Positions 24,701 to 34,349 of a DNA stretch of 64,000 nucleotides are shown here, piece by piece. The position numbers were made by a program, and so were the translations under genes. This DNA is from Dreissena polymorpha (lineage: Eukaryota > Mollusca > Bivalvia > Myida > Dreissenidae), in NCBI RefSeq assembly GCF_020536995.1, contig NC_068355.1, forward strand, positions 127,760,472 to 127,824,471, given 5' to 3'. Position 1 is the stretch's first letter. The number at the start of each line of letters is the position of its first letter. The notes below the pieces were generated by a model. That model ran no database searches, had not been told where the DNA came from, and saw only the letters and a program-made list of their open reading frames with translations.

Positions 24701-25183
24701 TTTATTAGCGAGTTTAAATGTAGACTTGTTGACAATTTTAAACAAGAGTGGTACGGTAAAATGAATAATAGTACTGTACTAGATATGTATAAAGTTTTTA
24801 AAAGCTGTTTGGAATATGAAACATATTTAGACTTACTTCCTAGACGTCTGCGATTATTTTTTGTAAGACTAAGAGTCTCTGCACATCCTTTGAGAATTCA
24901 AACTGGCAGATACGCCCAAAATAACATACCACGTAATGAACGTTATTGTTTATGTTGCAATGATTTGGATTTAGAAGATGAGTACCATTTTATTTGTATA
25001 TGCCGCTGTTATTCTGATTTAAGGAAAAAATTTATAAGCCGTATTTATTATGAAAACCCATCTGTATATAAATTCCACAAGTTATTACTTTCATGCGACA
25101 AATCAGTAATTTACAATGTATGTAAATATATAAAAGAAGCGCTTGTTATAAGAAATACGATTCTGAATAATACTGTTCCATAA
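21752..25183 (+). CDS. LINE ORF2: endonuclease plus reverse transcriptase
   Basis: An uninterrupted frame of 1,143 codons. An APE-type endonuclease comes first (SVLSWNINGL at about 21775, GDLNSR, and SDHAPL at about 22540). Reverse transcriptase follows, with YRGITLVSCFSK, QFGFRKGYST, motif A YVDMLKCFD, motif B GLRQGEVMSPILFSLF, motif C FADNMAIL and motif E FNYLG. The C-terminal region has a Cys/His cluster (CLCC...H..C.C near 24950-25010). It would nick target DNA and copy its RNA there. The second catalytic Asp of motif C is Asn (AAC, 23990-23992), expected to abolish polymerisation. The frame starts directly after the ORF1 TAG in the same phase; no ATG precedes the endonuclease motif, so translation would need readthrough or re-initiation. 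The first in-frame ATG, near 21917, lies inside the endonuclease. Confidence 0.92.
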   Translation, partial: EHGGGEISVLSWNINGLTEIKKSSPFFVNILSSHDICILYKSWANSSSDVNLNGYMSFNFFRKFQHKKARRNSGGIVLYIKEELVNGIEIVKNHYDTIIWLKLDHVFFNISEDFYICATYIWGHESPVYNTFNVDLFEILENDITYFSEFGKVFVAGDLNSRVGNKFDYIVHDKINTVYDDDDYCPDNTPVRASVDISINSHGLKLLDLCKSTCLRIANGRVGNSCKQTFYSNNGTSVIDYLLANEYSFSSISDFTVHDFNEFSDHAPLHFSLLCNNVSAEYKSHTDGKYKWDDVLRGQFRSGIISMLPVFNSIVQHVDYSSRTAINDVLNRFTETIRSVADPLFSKTYVYNTNPSLNVNSCIKNADWFDNECDTARNVYHDALRIFNSSKTDINRELLCTCKRTYKDLIRKKKACCNRQKMIEIENLRKHKPRDFWRFFKSKNRVIKNKISLEEFTKFFENLSSNISDVCNIEAEDFCLNNDFNLENSSFPELDLPISVEEVRNAIKHLKRNKSSGSDCMLNEYFLECSDILSAHLCDVFNGIFVSGFFTDKWTEGVIIPLHKKGSVNDVNNYRGITLVSCFSKLFTTILNKRIETFCNENTIISDAQFGFRKGYSTVDAIFILMSIVQNYLNENKRLYVIYVDMLKCFDSIYRNALWLKMFKSGIQGKLLRIVKDMYANVKSRVKSCSSYSDYFSYAVGLRQGEVMSPILFSLFVEDLELDLQDSINSGLSIDDIVLILLLFADNMAILGKSPAEVQSHLDKLYVYCNAWGLNVNTAKTKIMVFRKRGGLKENEKWSYNGNYIEVVDNFNYLGTVLNYTGSFKLNQEHLVGKALKALNTLLFKCNEFDIKPKIFCQLFDSFVGSILNYASEVWGFTKSDDIERIHLKFCKRLLQVKINTCNVAVYGELGRYPLYINRFVKIIKYWFKILRNENIIMQNVYKQALNDCNKGYTNWVSNVKSMLNNFGFGYVFENPNVVQVNSFISEFKCRLVDNFKQEWYGKMNNSTVLDMYKVFKSCLEYETYLDLLPRRLRLFFVRLRVSAHPLRIQTGRYAQNNIPRNERYCLCCNDLDLEDEYHFICICRCYSDLRKKFISRIYYENPSVYKFHKLLLSCDKSVIYNVCKYIKEALVIRNTILNNTVP

Positions 25184-25337
25184 GTTTCATTACCGCTTTG
25201 ATAGTTGGTTTGTATTTGTATTCCTAAATGTATATTTATGTTATGTAATGTTTATTTGTTATACCTAGTTACGTGACAGAAAATAATATGTAAACTTAAG
25301 TATGAAGACGATGTACTTGTGTATAAGTCTGAATAAA

Positions 25338-25338
25338 C

Positions 25339-25374
<36 letters not shown>
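25338..25374 (+). repeat. (CTGT)n tail of the LINE
   Basis: About nine CTGT units right after AATAAA, at the element's 3' end. Simple-repeat tails of this kind occur in several LINE clades. Confidence 0.85.
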
Positions 25375-25377
<3 letters not shown>

Positions 25378-25560
25378 AACTATCACACCCAAAGACGTTG
25401 ATTTAACGTATTGTCAACATGAAAATGGTCCACTGACTATCCTTCGTTTACTACATTTGTTAAGTTTGTTATCTGTTATTATCTAATAAGAATGTTTTGA
25501 GGTTTTCAGGTAAGCGGGAATTTATAAAAACCTTTTATTAGAGCATTCGTTTATATGCCC

Positions 25561-26071
25561 TTAAAGGGGCCTTTTCACAGATTTTGGCATGTTTTGAAGT
25601 TTGTCATTAAATGCTTTATATTGATAAATGTAAACATTTGGTCTAAAAATCCCCAGTAAAAAAACAAGAATACAATAAAAGAATTTAAAAAAAGTAACAA
25701 TCAACGGGGCTCGAACCACTGACCCCTGGAGCCATGGAGCAAAAGTCTACCGCTCTATCCACAAGACCATCCGCTCTTGTACCGTATCCATTGTATTTTT
25801 TAGTTCATATATGCAATCGTCGTAGTATCAAAAAATACAACGACAACAACAGAATTCTCCAAATTATTCAATCGTTTCGCGTTGCAACGCTTTATAATTT
25901 TCATCGGGTTTTTAAATCGTCAAAAGATGCACATAATGGATATTTTAGAGCATGATAAATGTTCAGTATTACTGTTTCCTCACAAATATCATAACTTCAT
26001 GAAACATTAGCGAATCTGAAACAATTTTTTACAATTTTGTCAATTTACCAAAGCGTGAAAAGGTCCCTTTG
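25561..26071 (-). mobile_element. TIR-flanked element with internal tRNA-like region, copy 1
   Basis: The left end TTAAAGGGGCCTTTTCAC and right end GTGAAAAGGTCCCTTTGA are inverted repeats. Inside, on the minus strand, 25774-25704 is tRNA-like: GGATGGTCTTGTGGATAGAG, a mid-loop, then B-box GGTTCGAGCCCC. The body matches the copy at 30420-31204 along its length. Ends read as TTAA plus AGGGGCC, so a TTAA target duplication (piggyBac style) is possible; the right TTAA has become TTGA. The 73-codon open frame inside is not a gene. Confidence 0.8.
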
Positions 26072-26184
26072 ATCTCATTCTTTTTCTATGTATTGTTTGT
26101 CTGCATGCTTTCAGTTCTCGTTTAGTAAATATGTTTGTGAATTTTAAAGAAGCAGTGGAATTGATGCATGTTTTTTTAGTACAG

Positions 26185-26387
26185 CATGTTCGGCTACTTC
26201 TCTTCCTATTGATGGTGCTCCGTTTGTTGATGGCGCTAAACCAGCCTCCTTTATAGTAGTAGGCGACCAGCATATTTGCACTGTGGTGAATTATGTGTGC
26301 ATTGACACAGATGACGATCCCGATCCGTTTATGACATTTGTTTGTGCCAGCACGGGGTTTTGGGTTGGGAGCGCGCATTGTGATTAA
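26185..26387 (+). CDS. Terminal exon of a Cys-containing, sushi-like protein
   Basis: After a strong acceptor (TTTTTTTAGTACAG), an open frame of 66 codons entered in phase 1 runs to TAA at 26385-26387. It encodes a compact module with five Cys and a G-x-W pattern near its end: CSATSLPIDGAPFVDG at the start, VVGDQHICTVVNYVCIDTDD in the middle and FVCASTGFWVGSAHCD at the very C-terminus. Spacing, and a Gly-Phe-Trp before the last Cys, recall sushi/CCP-type extracellular modules, though the match is loose. Upstream exons must exist; the LINE and TIR element immediately upstream would then lie in its last intron. I could not find the preceding exon with confidence. The minus-strand open frame over the same bases is a shadow. 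Confidence 0.6.
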
Positions 26388-27190
26388 TTTAATTAAATTT
26401 CCAGTCTTTCAATATGCTTAGCCAACACATATAACTGATGCTAAAATGTATTTATTGATATGTCATACTGTTTTTAGCGCAAGTTAATTTATTAATATTT
26501 TGTAACAGTTTAAATCTATTGTTATAAAACACATCTACGTTAAGTGTTTTTGCTCATTCAGTGAAATAGACAATACCTTCTATGTTATAACTGATATTGC
26601 TCATTATCAAAACGCATACGACTCACGCATGCCCAAGTTACCTTATGATTGCTTATGTTGATGAGTTATGTAACTTTCAATAAAATAAACTACAATATAG
26701 CACGCCAGCTTCATTCTTTGTTCATTTTTTGACGGAAGACAATTTACTACATAAATCGATACCGTAAATCTTAATAGAACTACAATTAAAGTTGTAATAA
26801 TTATGTAAATAAAAGCAACATTTTTAACAACGTTCTTTTTATTGAACAATTTATACACCTAACAATATAATGCCTCTATAGGCAATTACAGCTTTGAAAG
26901 ACAACTCAACTGAGCGACCTCCATATCTGGATTGTGAAAAGGGTAAATTGAATCGGAACAAAATAAACATGTTCCCGAACGAAAATTGGTCCTAAGGTAA
27001 GTGGGCATCAAACATAAATGGCCAACGCAACTCTTCGCAAAGGTAATGTCACATAGACACTGTTGAGAATGCAATCCACTTCGACAAACTGGGCATTAAG
27101 ATTAAACTACTCGGCCCTGCTGACAGGAACATCCATGGGTTTAAAGTAAATCCAGATAGCACGTTGTTTCGTAGACGAGTAGGATATATT
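26388..27190. other. No firm feature
   Basis: AT-rich. A possible 46-base exon at about 26895-26940 (acceptor GGCAATTACAG, then a short open stretch with PPYLDCEK) was considered and is too weak to call. Confidence 0.3.
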
Positions 27191-27191
27191 G

Positions 27192-27346
27192 CAATGGCGG
27201 GAAATTTGCAAGAGCATTTTGATGGAATTATTATTTTATAATAAACCAGCAGGCATCGAACACTTGTAAAAGTGTACGATGCCTACTGGTTCATTTTAAA
27301 ATAATAATTACATCATAGTGCTCTAAAGAATTTCCCGCAATTCCTA
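27192..27346. repeat. Long foldback hairpin, arms about 75 bp
   Basis: The left arm runs GCAATGGCGGGAAATTTGC ... GGCATCGAACACTT; the right arm is its inverse, AAGTGTACGATGCCTACTGG ... GAATTTCCCGCAATTC. Divergence is about 15 percent, and the centre is only a few bases. A further right-arm relative lies at 27400-27470 (AATAATAATGCCATCC.AGTGCTCTAACAAATTTCCCGCCATT). It looks like a foldback MITE. Confidence 0.8.
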
Positions 27347-28430
27347 ACAGTGGACGAGCGGAATATATATTATTTTGCTTTTTCTATATAACTAGTGTAC
27401 AATGTCTGCTTGTTTCGTTTTAAATAATAATGCCATCCAAGTGCTCTAACAAATTTCCCGCCATTCATCACAGTTGACGCAACTTAATCATAATCTGATC
27501 AGGCCCTTTTTTCGAAATGTATTATTTGAAACTGAAGACAACCAACAAGAAACCACTCTGAAGAGTAAACCACGTCAAGTAATCTTTGTGATTTTAATAG
27601 TTTAAATATGGCCACTTGAACTATTGACAGATTAAGATCAATTATGATCTTGACCATTTGAAACACCTTGTTAAGTTAATTTGAATATACACGTTTGAAC
27701 ATGAAAAATCATAAAAGTAGTTATTCGAAACTCTTTGAAAAAACTGTTTGACCGCTAATTTCTGAAGTACGATTGAGAATCACCTTAGTCCATTTAATTA
27801 ATAAATCAACTATAACGTACACAAATTCTGTTTAATTACTTATACAAAAGTGAATGTCAACGTTAACATTTAGCAAACGTGGCAATAGTATACATATTAT
27901 TACACATTGGCTGCATCTTTTTTCTTGTTCTCCATTTGGAAGCGTAATCATTGATGTAAATCGTTAAAAAGAAGTTTCGAAGCGGGGAAAAAAAGGCCCC
28001 CCCCCCCCTCAAGAAAAAAATCGTAGCTAATCGAATTCTATTCAAATTTGCTAATCTGTTTCAACGAAATCTTTTTGATGCTATTGGCGTGTGAAGTAAA
28101 TTAACTGTAGGTTATTAGCGTATCTTTTATTTAGATTGTCATTTTCCTTACATTTATCCTTTTCATGACAAGCTTTGGTTACAAAAACAAAGAAAAAGGA
28201 GTCCTCTACATCAGATAAAGAAAATAACAATGCATAAATAAACATAAACAAATCAGCAATTTATGGTGACGTACACGAACAAAAATGAAAAGAATATCAT
28301 ATACATACATATGACCATTCTTACATATTATATACCAATAGCCAAGTCATCAAAACTCGGCTAGATGTAAAACCCGTTATCATGCCGATACAAATATGTG
28401 TACTAATTCAATGTCAAGCCAAAAAACAAA
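27347..28430. other. Spacer with extra foldback arm and C-run
   Basis: Contains the additional right-arm copy at 27400-27470 and a C-run near 27998-28007. No gene recognised. Confidence 0.4.
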
Positions 28431-28686
28431 TGAGCCCTGCTCTGTGAAAAGTTTGATGAATGTGCATACAATTTCGTCCCCGATTAGCCTGTGCAGTCCG
28501 CACAGGCTAATCAGGGACGACACTTTGCGCTTTTATGATATTTTTCATTTCAAGAAAGTATCTTAGCAAAAATCATGTTTTTGCTGAAGGTGTCGTTCCT
28601 GATAAGTCTTAGCGGACTGCACAGACCAATCTGGGACGACACTTTTCGCACATGCAATTAAACCCCTTTTTCACAGAGCACGGTCC
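28431..28686. mobile_element. Hairpin MITE (family C), copy 1
   Basis: About 256 bp with imperfect inverted ends (GAGCCCTGCTCTGTGAAAA at left, TTTTCACAGAGCACGGTCC at right). An internal perfect hairpin GCCTGTGCAGTCCGCACAGGC is followed by CAGGGACGACACTTTGCGC, with GTCGTTCC/GGGACGACACTT inverses on the other half. Four more copies lie at 40618, 41253, 41852 and 42091. No coding capacity. Confidence 0.88.
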
Positions 28687-28895
28687 AAATGTGTTATGGT
28701 CAAATCCAAACAGTAAGTAGCCTTTTTGTGGTGCAATCAATTCAAACCAAAAATACCTTCGAACAAGAAATATATGTTAACAAGATGACCCTATATGAAT
28801 TATTATAGCACACAATCGTCATATTACTTTCTTAAAGTACATGCTCCTATCAGAAATGTATTAAAGATTGTGATAAATGCATTCTTTAGCTTATA

Positions 28896-28896
<1 letters not shown>
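28687..28896. other. No feature recognised
   Basis: AT-rich flank between the MITE and an AT microsatellite. Confidence 0.35.

Positions 28897-28959
<63 letters not shown>
28897..28959. repeat. (AT)n microsatellite
   Basis: About 31 uninterrupted TA/AT dinucleotides. Confidence 0.95.
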
Positions 28960-28961
<2 letters not shown>

Positions 28962-30419
28962 TTAAACTTCCATAGTGTTTATACCTTTATCTTGGTTGGT
29001 GAACTAAGTTACATTAATAAGCTTTTAAAAATTCATTTATAGTATTATCACAGCGATTAAAATAATATGCGAATAAAATCAATCAACTGCCCATCACCTA
29101 TGACAAATCCTGCATAAAGTTAGCATGTTTGTTCGAAGAATTTTACGTATGTAATGCTTTGCGAGTCAATTATACCAGCAGCAGCTATTGTTACAGAACT
29201 AGTAATATGTTATACTTAACTTACAGTATTATTTATATGTACAACTATCAATTATAAACATTTTCGTTCGTGTTATGCTTATGTAAATTGCAGGATCAAA
29301 ATAATATAAACGAGATGATTGACATATATATATTGTTTATAAATTATCAAATAACATATATGCATACATGAATGATATGTTTGTATATACTGAAACTTCC
29401 CAATACATTTTCAGTTGTGAGCGTTAGCGAGCAACTAATGTAGAGGCAGTTTTGCTGTTAGCTACGCTAGGAACAATAACTGCAAGTCATTCTGCTGTTA
29501 GCTACGCTAAGAACGATAACCACCGCCTGTTTATACTTCACACTGCAGACAGCCTGTATGTAATCAATATTAGTGTTTAAGAGCTTAGGCGACCGTATTG
29601 GACAGTCTAGTGTTTATAACAGCTTCTGTGACGACATTAGCCAGTTTATCTATAAAATCTGTACATATTGGCTGCTTACAGGGAAAACGGGGCTTAATGC
29701 TGCATTAAAAGTCTGTCATTTGGGCAAAATTGTTGCTGAATGATTTAAAGAAAATAGATAAATTGTTAGATACACATAACACAACATGTACATGATTATA
29801 GGCTTGCAAGGCGACCAAAATTCTAAAGATGATTGCCAATGCACCAACCAATTGGGAAAAAAAAGACATATTGTTGTTATTTTGCATAAGTTGTCTCTAT
29901 ATCAAAAATATGAGGATAAACAGTGCACACACATCTCGACCTGTGCTTTAAGACACACTCTGTAAAAATTTGAATGGGTTGTGTTCATTTTAAACTTGCG
30001 ATATAAAAAGCTATAACATAATTTTGAAAACTGAGTTGTGTCTAAGATTATGCAATAGCGAACAACTTCAGTGCCTCCAGCGCTTTGATTTTAAATAAGT
30101 AGCTCACCGCGTTCAGATGATTTTGTTGTGAGCTTATGATAACATTGAACTGGTCATGAACAACAACTCCTATTCATCTTAATATTCACACGCTTACATT
30201 GTTTTCCCTTGGCTTGGCATACATATATTTAACATTGAATACGTATTTAATATGCACGCAAACAGTTGTGTATGTGATTTTTTATGATTATTGTTTATTA
30301 TGAAGACGTATTTACATCCGACACAGCTTCTGGTTTTCTCAGTAATCAAAGAATAATCTTATTGGTAAACATAACAATGTACTGACACGTGACATTACTT
30401 TATGTAAAATATTATACAT
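28960..30419. other. AT-rich spacer
   Basis: Nothing gene-like. A phrase GCTGTTAGCTACGCTA recurs at about 29454 and 29491, a two-copy local tandem repeat. Confidence 0.4.
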
Positions 30420-31204
30420 TTAAGGGTCATTTTCACGTTTTGGTAAATTGCCAAAATTAAAACAGTTATTTTCGTTTTAGTTTTGATATATTTTTTTATA
30501 CCACATTTATAAAGCGCCCTTTTCATACTCGAGATGTGCGTTCAAAGGCGCTTAACATTTTTCTCTGATCACTGAGTCATAAGTCGTCCGTTAACATATT
30601 GGCGCAATATGCAGCCACGGCACATTGGCTTATTTCCCTCACAGATACCCATTTATACACCTGGGTGGAGTGGAGCAGATGTGGGATAAATTTCTTGCTC
30701 AAGGAAATTCCAGTGGTCAGGGCGGGATTCGTACCCGGGACCTCTCGATCCCTAAACCAGCGTCCTACCATTAGACCACTGCTCCCACTTGTCAAGAAAC
30801 AGTAATACTGAAGATTTACCATCCTCTAAAATATCTATTATATGCATCTTTTGACGATTTAAAAACCTGAAAATTTTAAAGCGATGCAACGCAAAACGAT
30901 TGAATAATTTGGAGATTTCTGTTGTTGTCGTTATATTTTGTGATACTACCAGAATTGCTTATATAAAGTATAAAATACATTCCCTATTGCATGAGGACGG
31001 ATGGCCGAGTGGTCTAAGCGGTAGCCTTTTACTCCACTCCAGGGGTCAGTGGTTCGAGCCCAGTTGAGGGTAACTTTCTTTTTTTTGTATTCTTGTGTTT
31101 TTTTACTGGAGCATTTTAGATCCAATGTTTACATTTATCGATATAGAACATTTAATGACAAATTTCATTACATGCCCAAATCTGTGAAAAGGCCCCTTTA
31201 AGGA
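30420..31204 (+). mobile_element. TIR-flanked element with internal tRNA-like region, copy 2 (interrupted)
   Basis: Same family as 25561-26071, in the opposite orientation. It starts TTAAGGGTCATTTTCACG and ends GTGAAAAGGCCCCTTTAA. The tRNA-like part at 30994-31070 is better preserved: A-box GATGGCCGAGTGGTCTAAGC (tRNA-Leu/Ser style) and B-box GGTTCGAGCCC. Excluding the inserted SINE at 30498-30787, the body aligns with copy 1. TTAA flanks both ends exactly here. Confidence 0.82.
30498..30787 (-). repeat. V-SINE-like element nested in the TIR element
   Basis: On the minus strand, it starts with a tRNA-like head: GGGAGCAGTGGTCTAATGG (A-box), then GGTCCCGGGTACGAATCCCG (B-box). The middle has CTTGAGCAAGAAATTTATCCC, and it ends with GTTAAGCGCCTTTGAACGC and GGGCGCTTTATAAATGTGGT. 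That last part resembles the conserved 3' domain of V-SINEs such as RUDI of molluscs (from memory). It interrupts the surrounding element at the point where copy 1 reads GATATTTGTGAGGAAACAG. Confidence 0.75.
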
Positions 31205-31464
31205 CGATGTACATATGTATAGACGAAGTAGGGTCAGGGTTATAAAATAAGTTTCTAAAATGACCTTGGGCTGACAAACAATATTAAGTTTTTTTCTTTA
31301 TACAAAGCCCAATGAATAAACCGTATATAAGCGTATTCAAAAATACCAGCCGATTAGAAATAAGGTGTTCGAATGCGTCAAATACATTATACATTTACGT
31401 GTAAACTATGTCATGTTGCTCTTAGTTTAAACCTATTTATTTAAGCTCGATTGCATCAAAAGCC
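31205..31464. other. No feature recognised
   Basis: Short AT-rich spacer. Confidence 0.35.
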
Positions 31465-31623
31465 CCAGTCTTAGTGAAACGCTCTCGAGTCCGTATCCTG
31501 GGCCTATTACCAGAAATTGGTGCTTTTGGGGAGATCTAAAGAACGCTCCCACAGTGGCGATCGAACCCATACCCCCCACACCGGTCGCTAGGCGGACACC
31601 ATATCCATTACATCAAGACGACC
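31465..31623 (-). repeat. tRNA-headed SINE (family A), minus-strand copy
   Basis: Minus-strand reading gives TAATGGATATGGTGTCCGCC (A-box region), then GGGTTCGATCGCC (B-box) and the shared body words CTTTAGATCTCCCC and GGACTCGAGAGCG. Same family as 20748. Confidence 0.78.
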
Positions 31624-34349
31624 TCCATGTTGCTCTTACATTCATGAAGAAAGATTCAACTCGGTCACGTAAGTAGTCTGTCGTTTATTGCAAAATGCAA
31701 ATCGCACATGTGTTATGAGTGTTGTTCTTTCCCATATTTGTTAGCGAGGCTGGTCATTTTACTGCAGCATTCATTTTGTTTTAAACGCCATTCTTTAAGA
31801 ATCTTAAGAGAAAGACATTCCGGTCGATTCGCTTAAACGCAGGGGCGTTGCTGTACTTGTTAGATAGATTTACATCATAAAACATTATAACATATGTTGC
31901 GTACTATTTTAGAGCATTTATGGAAATAAAGTGTTATTGTTTTGATACAGCAAAAGAGCGTTTATAAGCTTATTTATTTTCGGCCAGTTGTTATGTTTTT
32001 TTAGCGAAAATGGTGCTATTTATATTTAATTTGCTCAAAAGTGCTCAACAATTAGTATAACATGTGGTCATGCCATGTCTATGTATGTCATTATTGTTTT
32101 TTGTCTCCGCCTGATTTACGCCTGATTTACAAGCTATTGTTTTGGAAAACTCGTAAATAAGTGTGTCACTTTGCCGCTTTCAGGAATGACAGAATAAGCA
32201 GATGTTTCTTTCATGCCTTGAATGTGGCTCCCATTTGCATACTCTTCCGGACAATAGTGTTAAATAAAGTAAGAAGAAAGATACGAACATATCACATATA
32301 TATCACATAAAGTGTGTAAAGAACTGTTGTCTTTCTGGATGTATAGCACATTTATGAATACAAAATCACATTAGAAAGACAAAAAAAGAAAGAAAAACAT
32401 CCGGGGCAGTATCGAATAGTTTTAATAAATATTAAAAGTTATTCATGTTACTCCTACTTAGTATTTTTATTGAAATTAATTACCCGAACACGCAGAATGA
32501 CAAGCGTATTTTCAATTCTCCGTGACAGCGTACAATAACAAAAAGGAATCACAAACACGTAGTACAAAAAAGGTAAAAAAGGACGATCTAAATGTCAAAA
32601 TCTATTAACGCAATTATATTAAAAAATTATCTTAAATATATGTTAAAGATAAATAATAAACTGCTGCATATGCGATATTAAAAAAATTTTGAAGTGCATA
32701 ATTCTTAATTTGCGTATTCAATTAAATGCTATATCTTACAATCAATTGTGATCAAAAGCGGCCGTGGGCTGCAGCAACAGTTGAATATGAGTATTTTTAG
32801 TAAAATGACGCGTGTTTTTAAGCCAAAGCATACCTCTTCTAGTGTCTTGTGAAATGGTCCGGCGCCGTTAGTTTACTCACTCATTTATAACGCCATCTTT
32901 ACGTTTGAATTTATCAAATGCTACACAGTCGATTTAAATCTTTTATACTAAATTTTTAAATTTTATTTTCAAGTAAAATATTTAATTCAAAATGCATCAC
33001 AATAAATCCGGTTTGCCGTTAAATGTGTATTGCTTATTTACATTGAATGAAGATTGTTATTTGTTTTGGTATTTTTATGCAAAACACACATACATTATGA
33101 ATCAATTTAGATATCGGAACCAATATGTGCAAGCGTACAACAGTAAGAACTTCATATACGTTTAATTTTACGAGCATTTATCAAACAGGATTATTTCCCT
33201 AATTTAATCTGAGACTATGTGACTTGAAATATGAAGGGGGGGGGGGGGGGCGAGTAACTGCTTACTGAGCCTACATATTTTACTTATCGAGTGGAGCAAC
33301 AAAATTAAATTTTAAAAATTAACAAGTTCGATCGTTTCTTTCTATTCGAATAAATGGAACATGACTTATACATTTACGGGTAAAAGTAGTTCGTATGAAT
33401 TAGTTTTAGCCACCTGAAATTAGCCAATCAAAAAATCAAAACAAAGTTTTAACTCGTAATTATGACGCAAAAATAAAATAATTTAAACCTTAATGAAACA
33501 AAACAGTAGAGAGTCCGCTTTTTCGCACACCATTTTTTGTTTGGGGGGGGGAGCAGTTTTGTGTTTCTTCAACCTGATCTGAAAAGTAAAGTAAATTATT
33601 CGCTAAAGACTAAGACCTTAAGATTAGAAGACACATCACTAACGAGCTTCACCATACATTACTTTTATTTTCTATATCAATAAAGCATATCAATAAAGCA
33701 TGCCGAAAAAACAAGAACATTAATAATGTTTTTCAGAAGAAATATTGCATATGTCAAGCCGTTTGTATAGGTTTCTTCATTACCATACAGCTGACAAATT
33801 CTGTTTTTCATGTATTTTAAGGATGTTAGCTACTGGACCCATTCGTATAGACGGCTGTACATCTGAACGGTGTATTTAGACTCTAATTCTGTATTAAACG
33901 ACTGACATACATGTATATAAGTGTTAGATTTGTTATGTGTAATTATTAATAATAATAGTAATAGTAATAACAACAAAAGACTTGAATTTTGACATTTCCT
34001 AAAAGAAACACTACTGTCGTTTAAATACTTATGATCCACTTCTGAATGGGAAGAATATCGGATATCGACGTTACTGGTCATAACTGTATAAATGGCAATG
34101 TTTGTACCTCCCGCGCGCGCTCAGAAATCGGAAAAACCCAGAGTGCGCAAGTTCCGAATTAAATCTATTGCATTGTGTCATGTAGATGAAACGTCTCACG
34201 CAACACCGTTGATGGTCCGAGCAATTCTATTAAACAAGCGTTAACTTCACCCATAGCATTCAACTTCACCGACAGCATTCATTCAATGCATAATTTAAAA
34301 TAACCGGCGACGAGTTTGGAAATATATTAGGTATTTGAAATAACCTGAT
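31624..34349. other. Intergenic AT-rich DNA
   Basis: No exon recognised. G-runs occur at about 33236-33251 and 33542-33551, and an AAT/AGT-rich stretch at about 33940-33975. Confidence 0.4.

Larger units (their letters stand above)
21601..25380 (+). mobile_element. 5'-truncated non-LTR retrotransposon (LINE)
   Basis: The element comprises the C-terminal piece of ORF1, a full endonuclease-reverse transcriptase frame, a short 3' UTR and a (CTGT)n tail (25338-25374). Base composition changes sharply at about 21600, where the left end is placed. TATCAC occurs just outside both proposed ends (21595-21600; 25381-25386), a possible short target-site duplication. The long open frame suggests a young insertion. 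Clade is not assigned: the ORF1 C-terminus is L1-like, and the RT resembles jockey/L2-type sequences common in molluscs. Confidence 0.85.

Noticed and set aside
26040-26378. 112-codon minus-strand ORF
   Set aside because: It overlaps the plus-strand Cys-containing exon that has a strong acceptor; the minus-strand product has no domain features.
26895-26940. Possible 46-base exon with PPYLDCEK
   Set aside because: Too short, weak donor, and no phase-compatible partner found.
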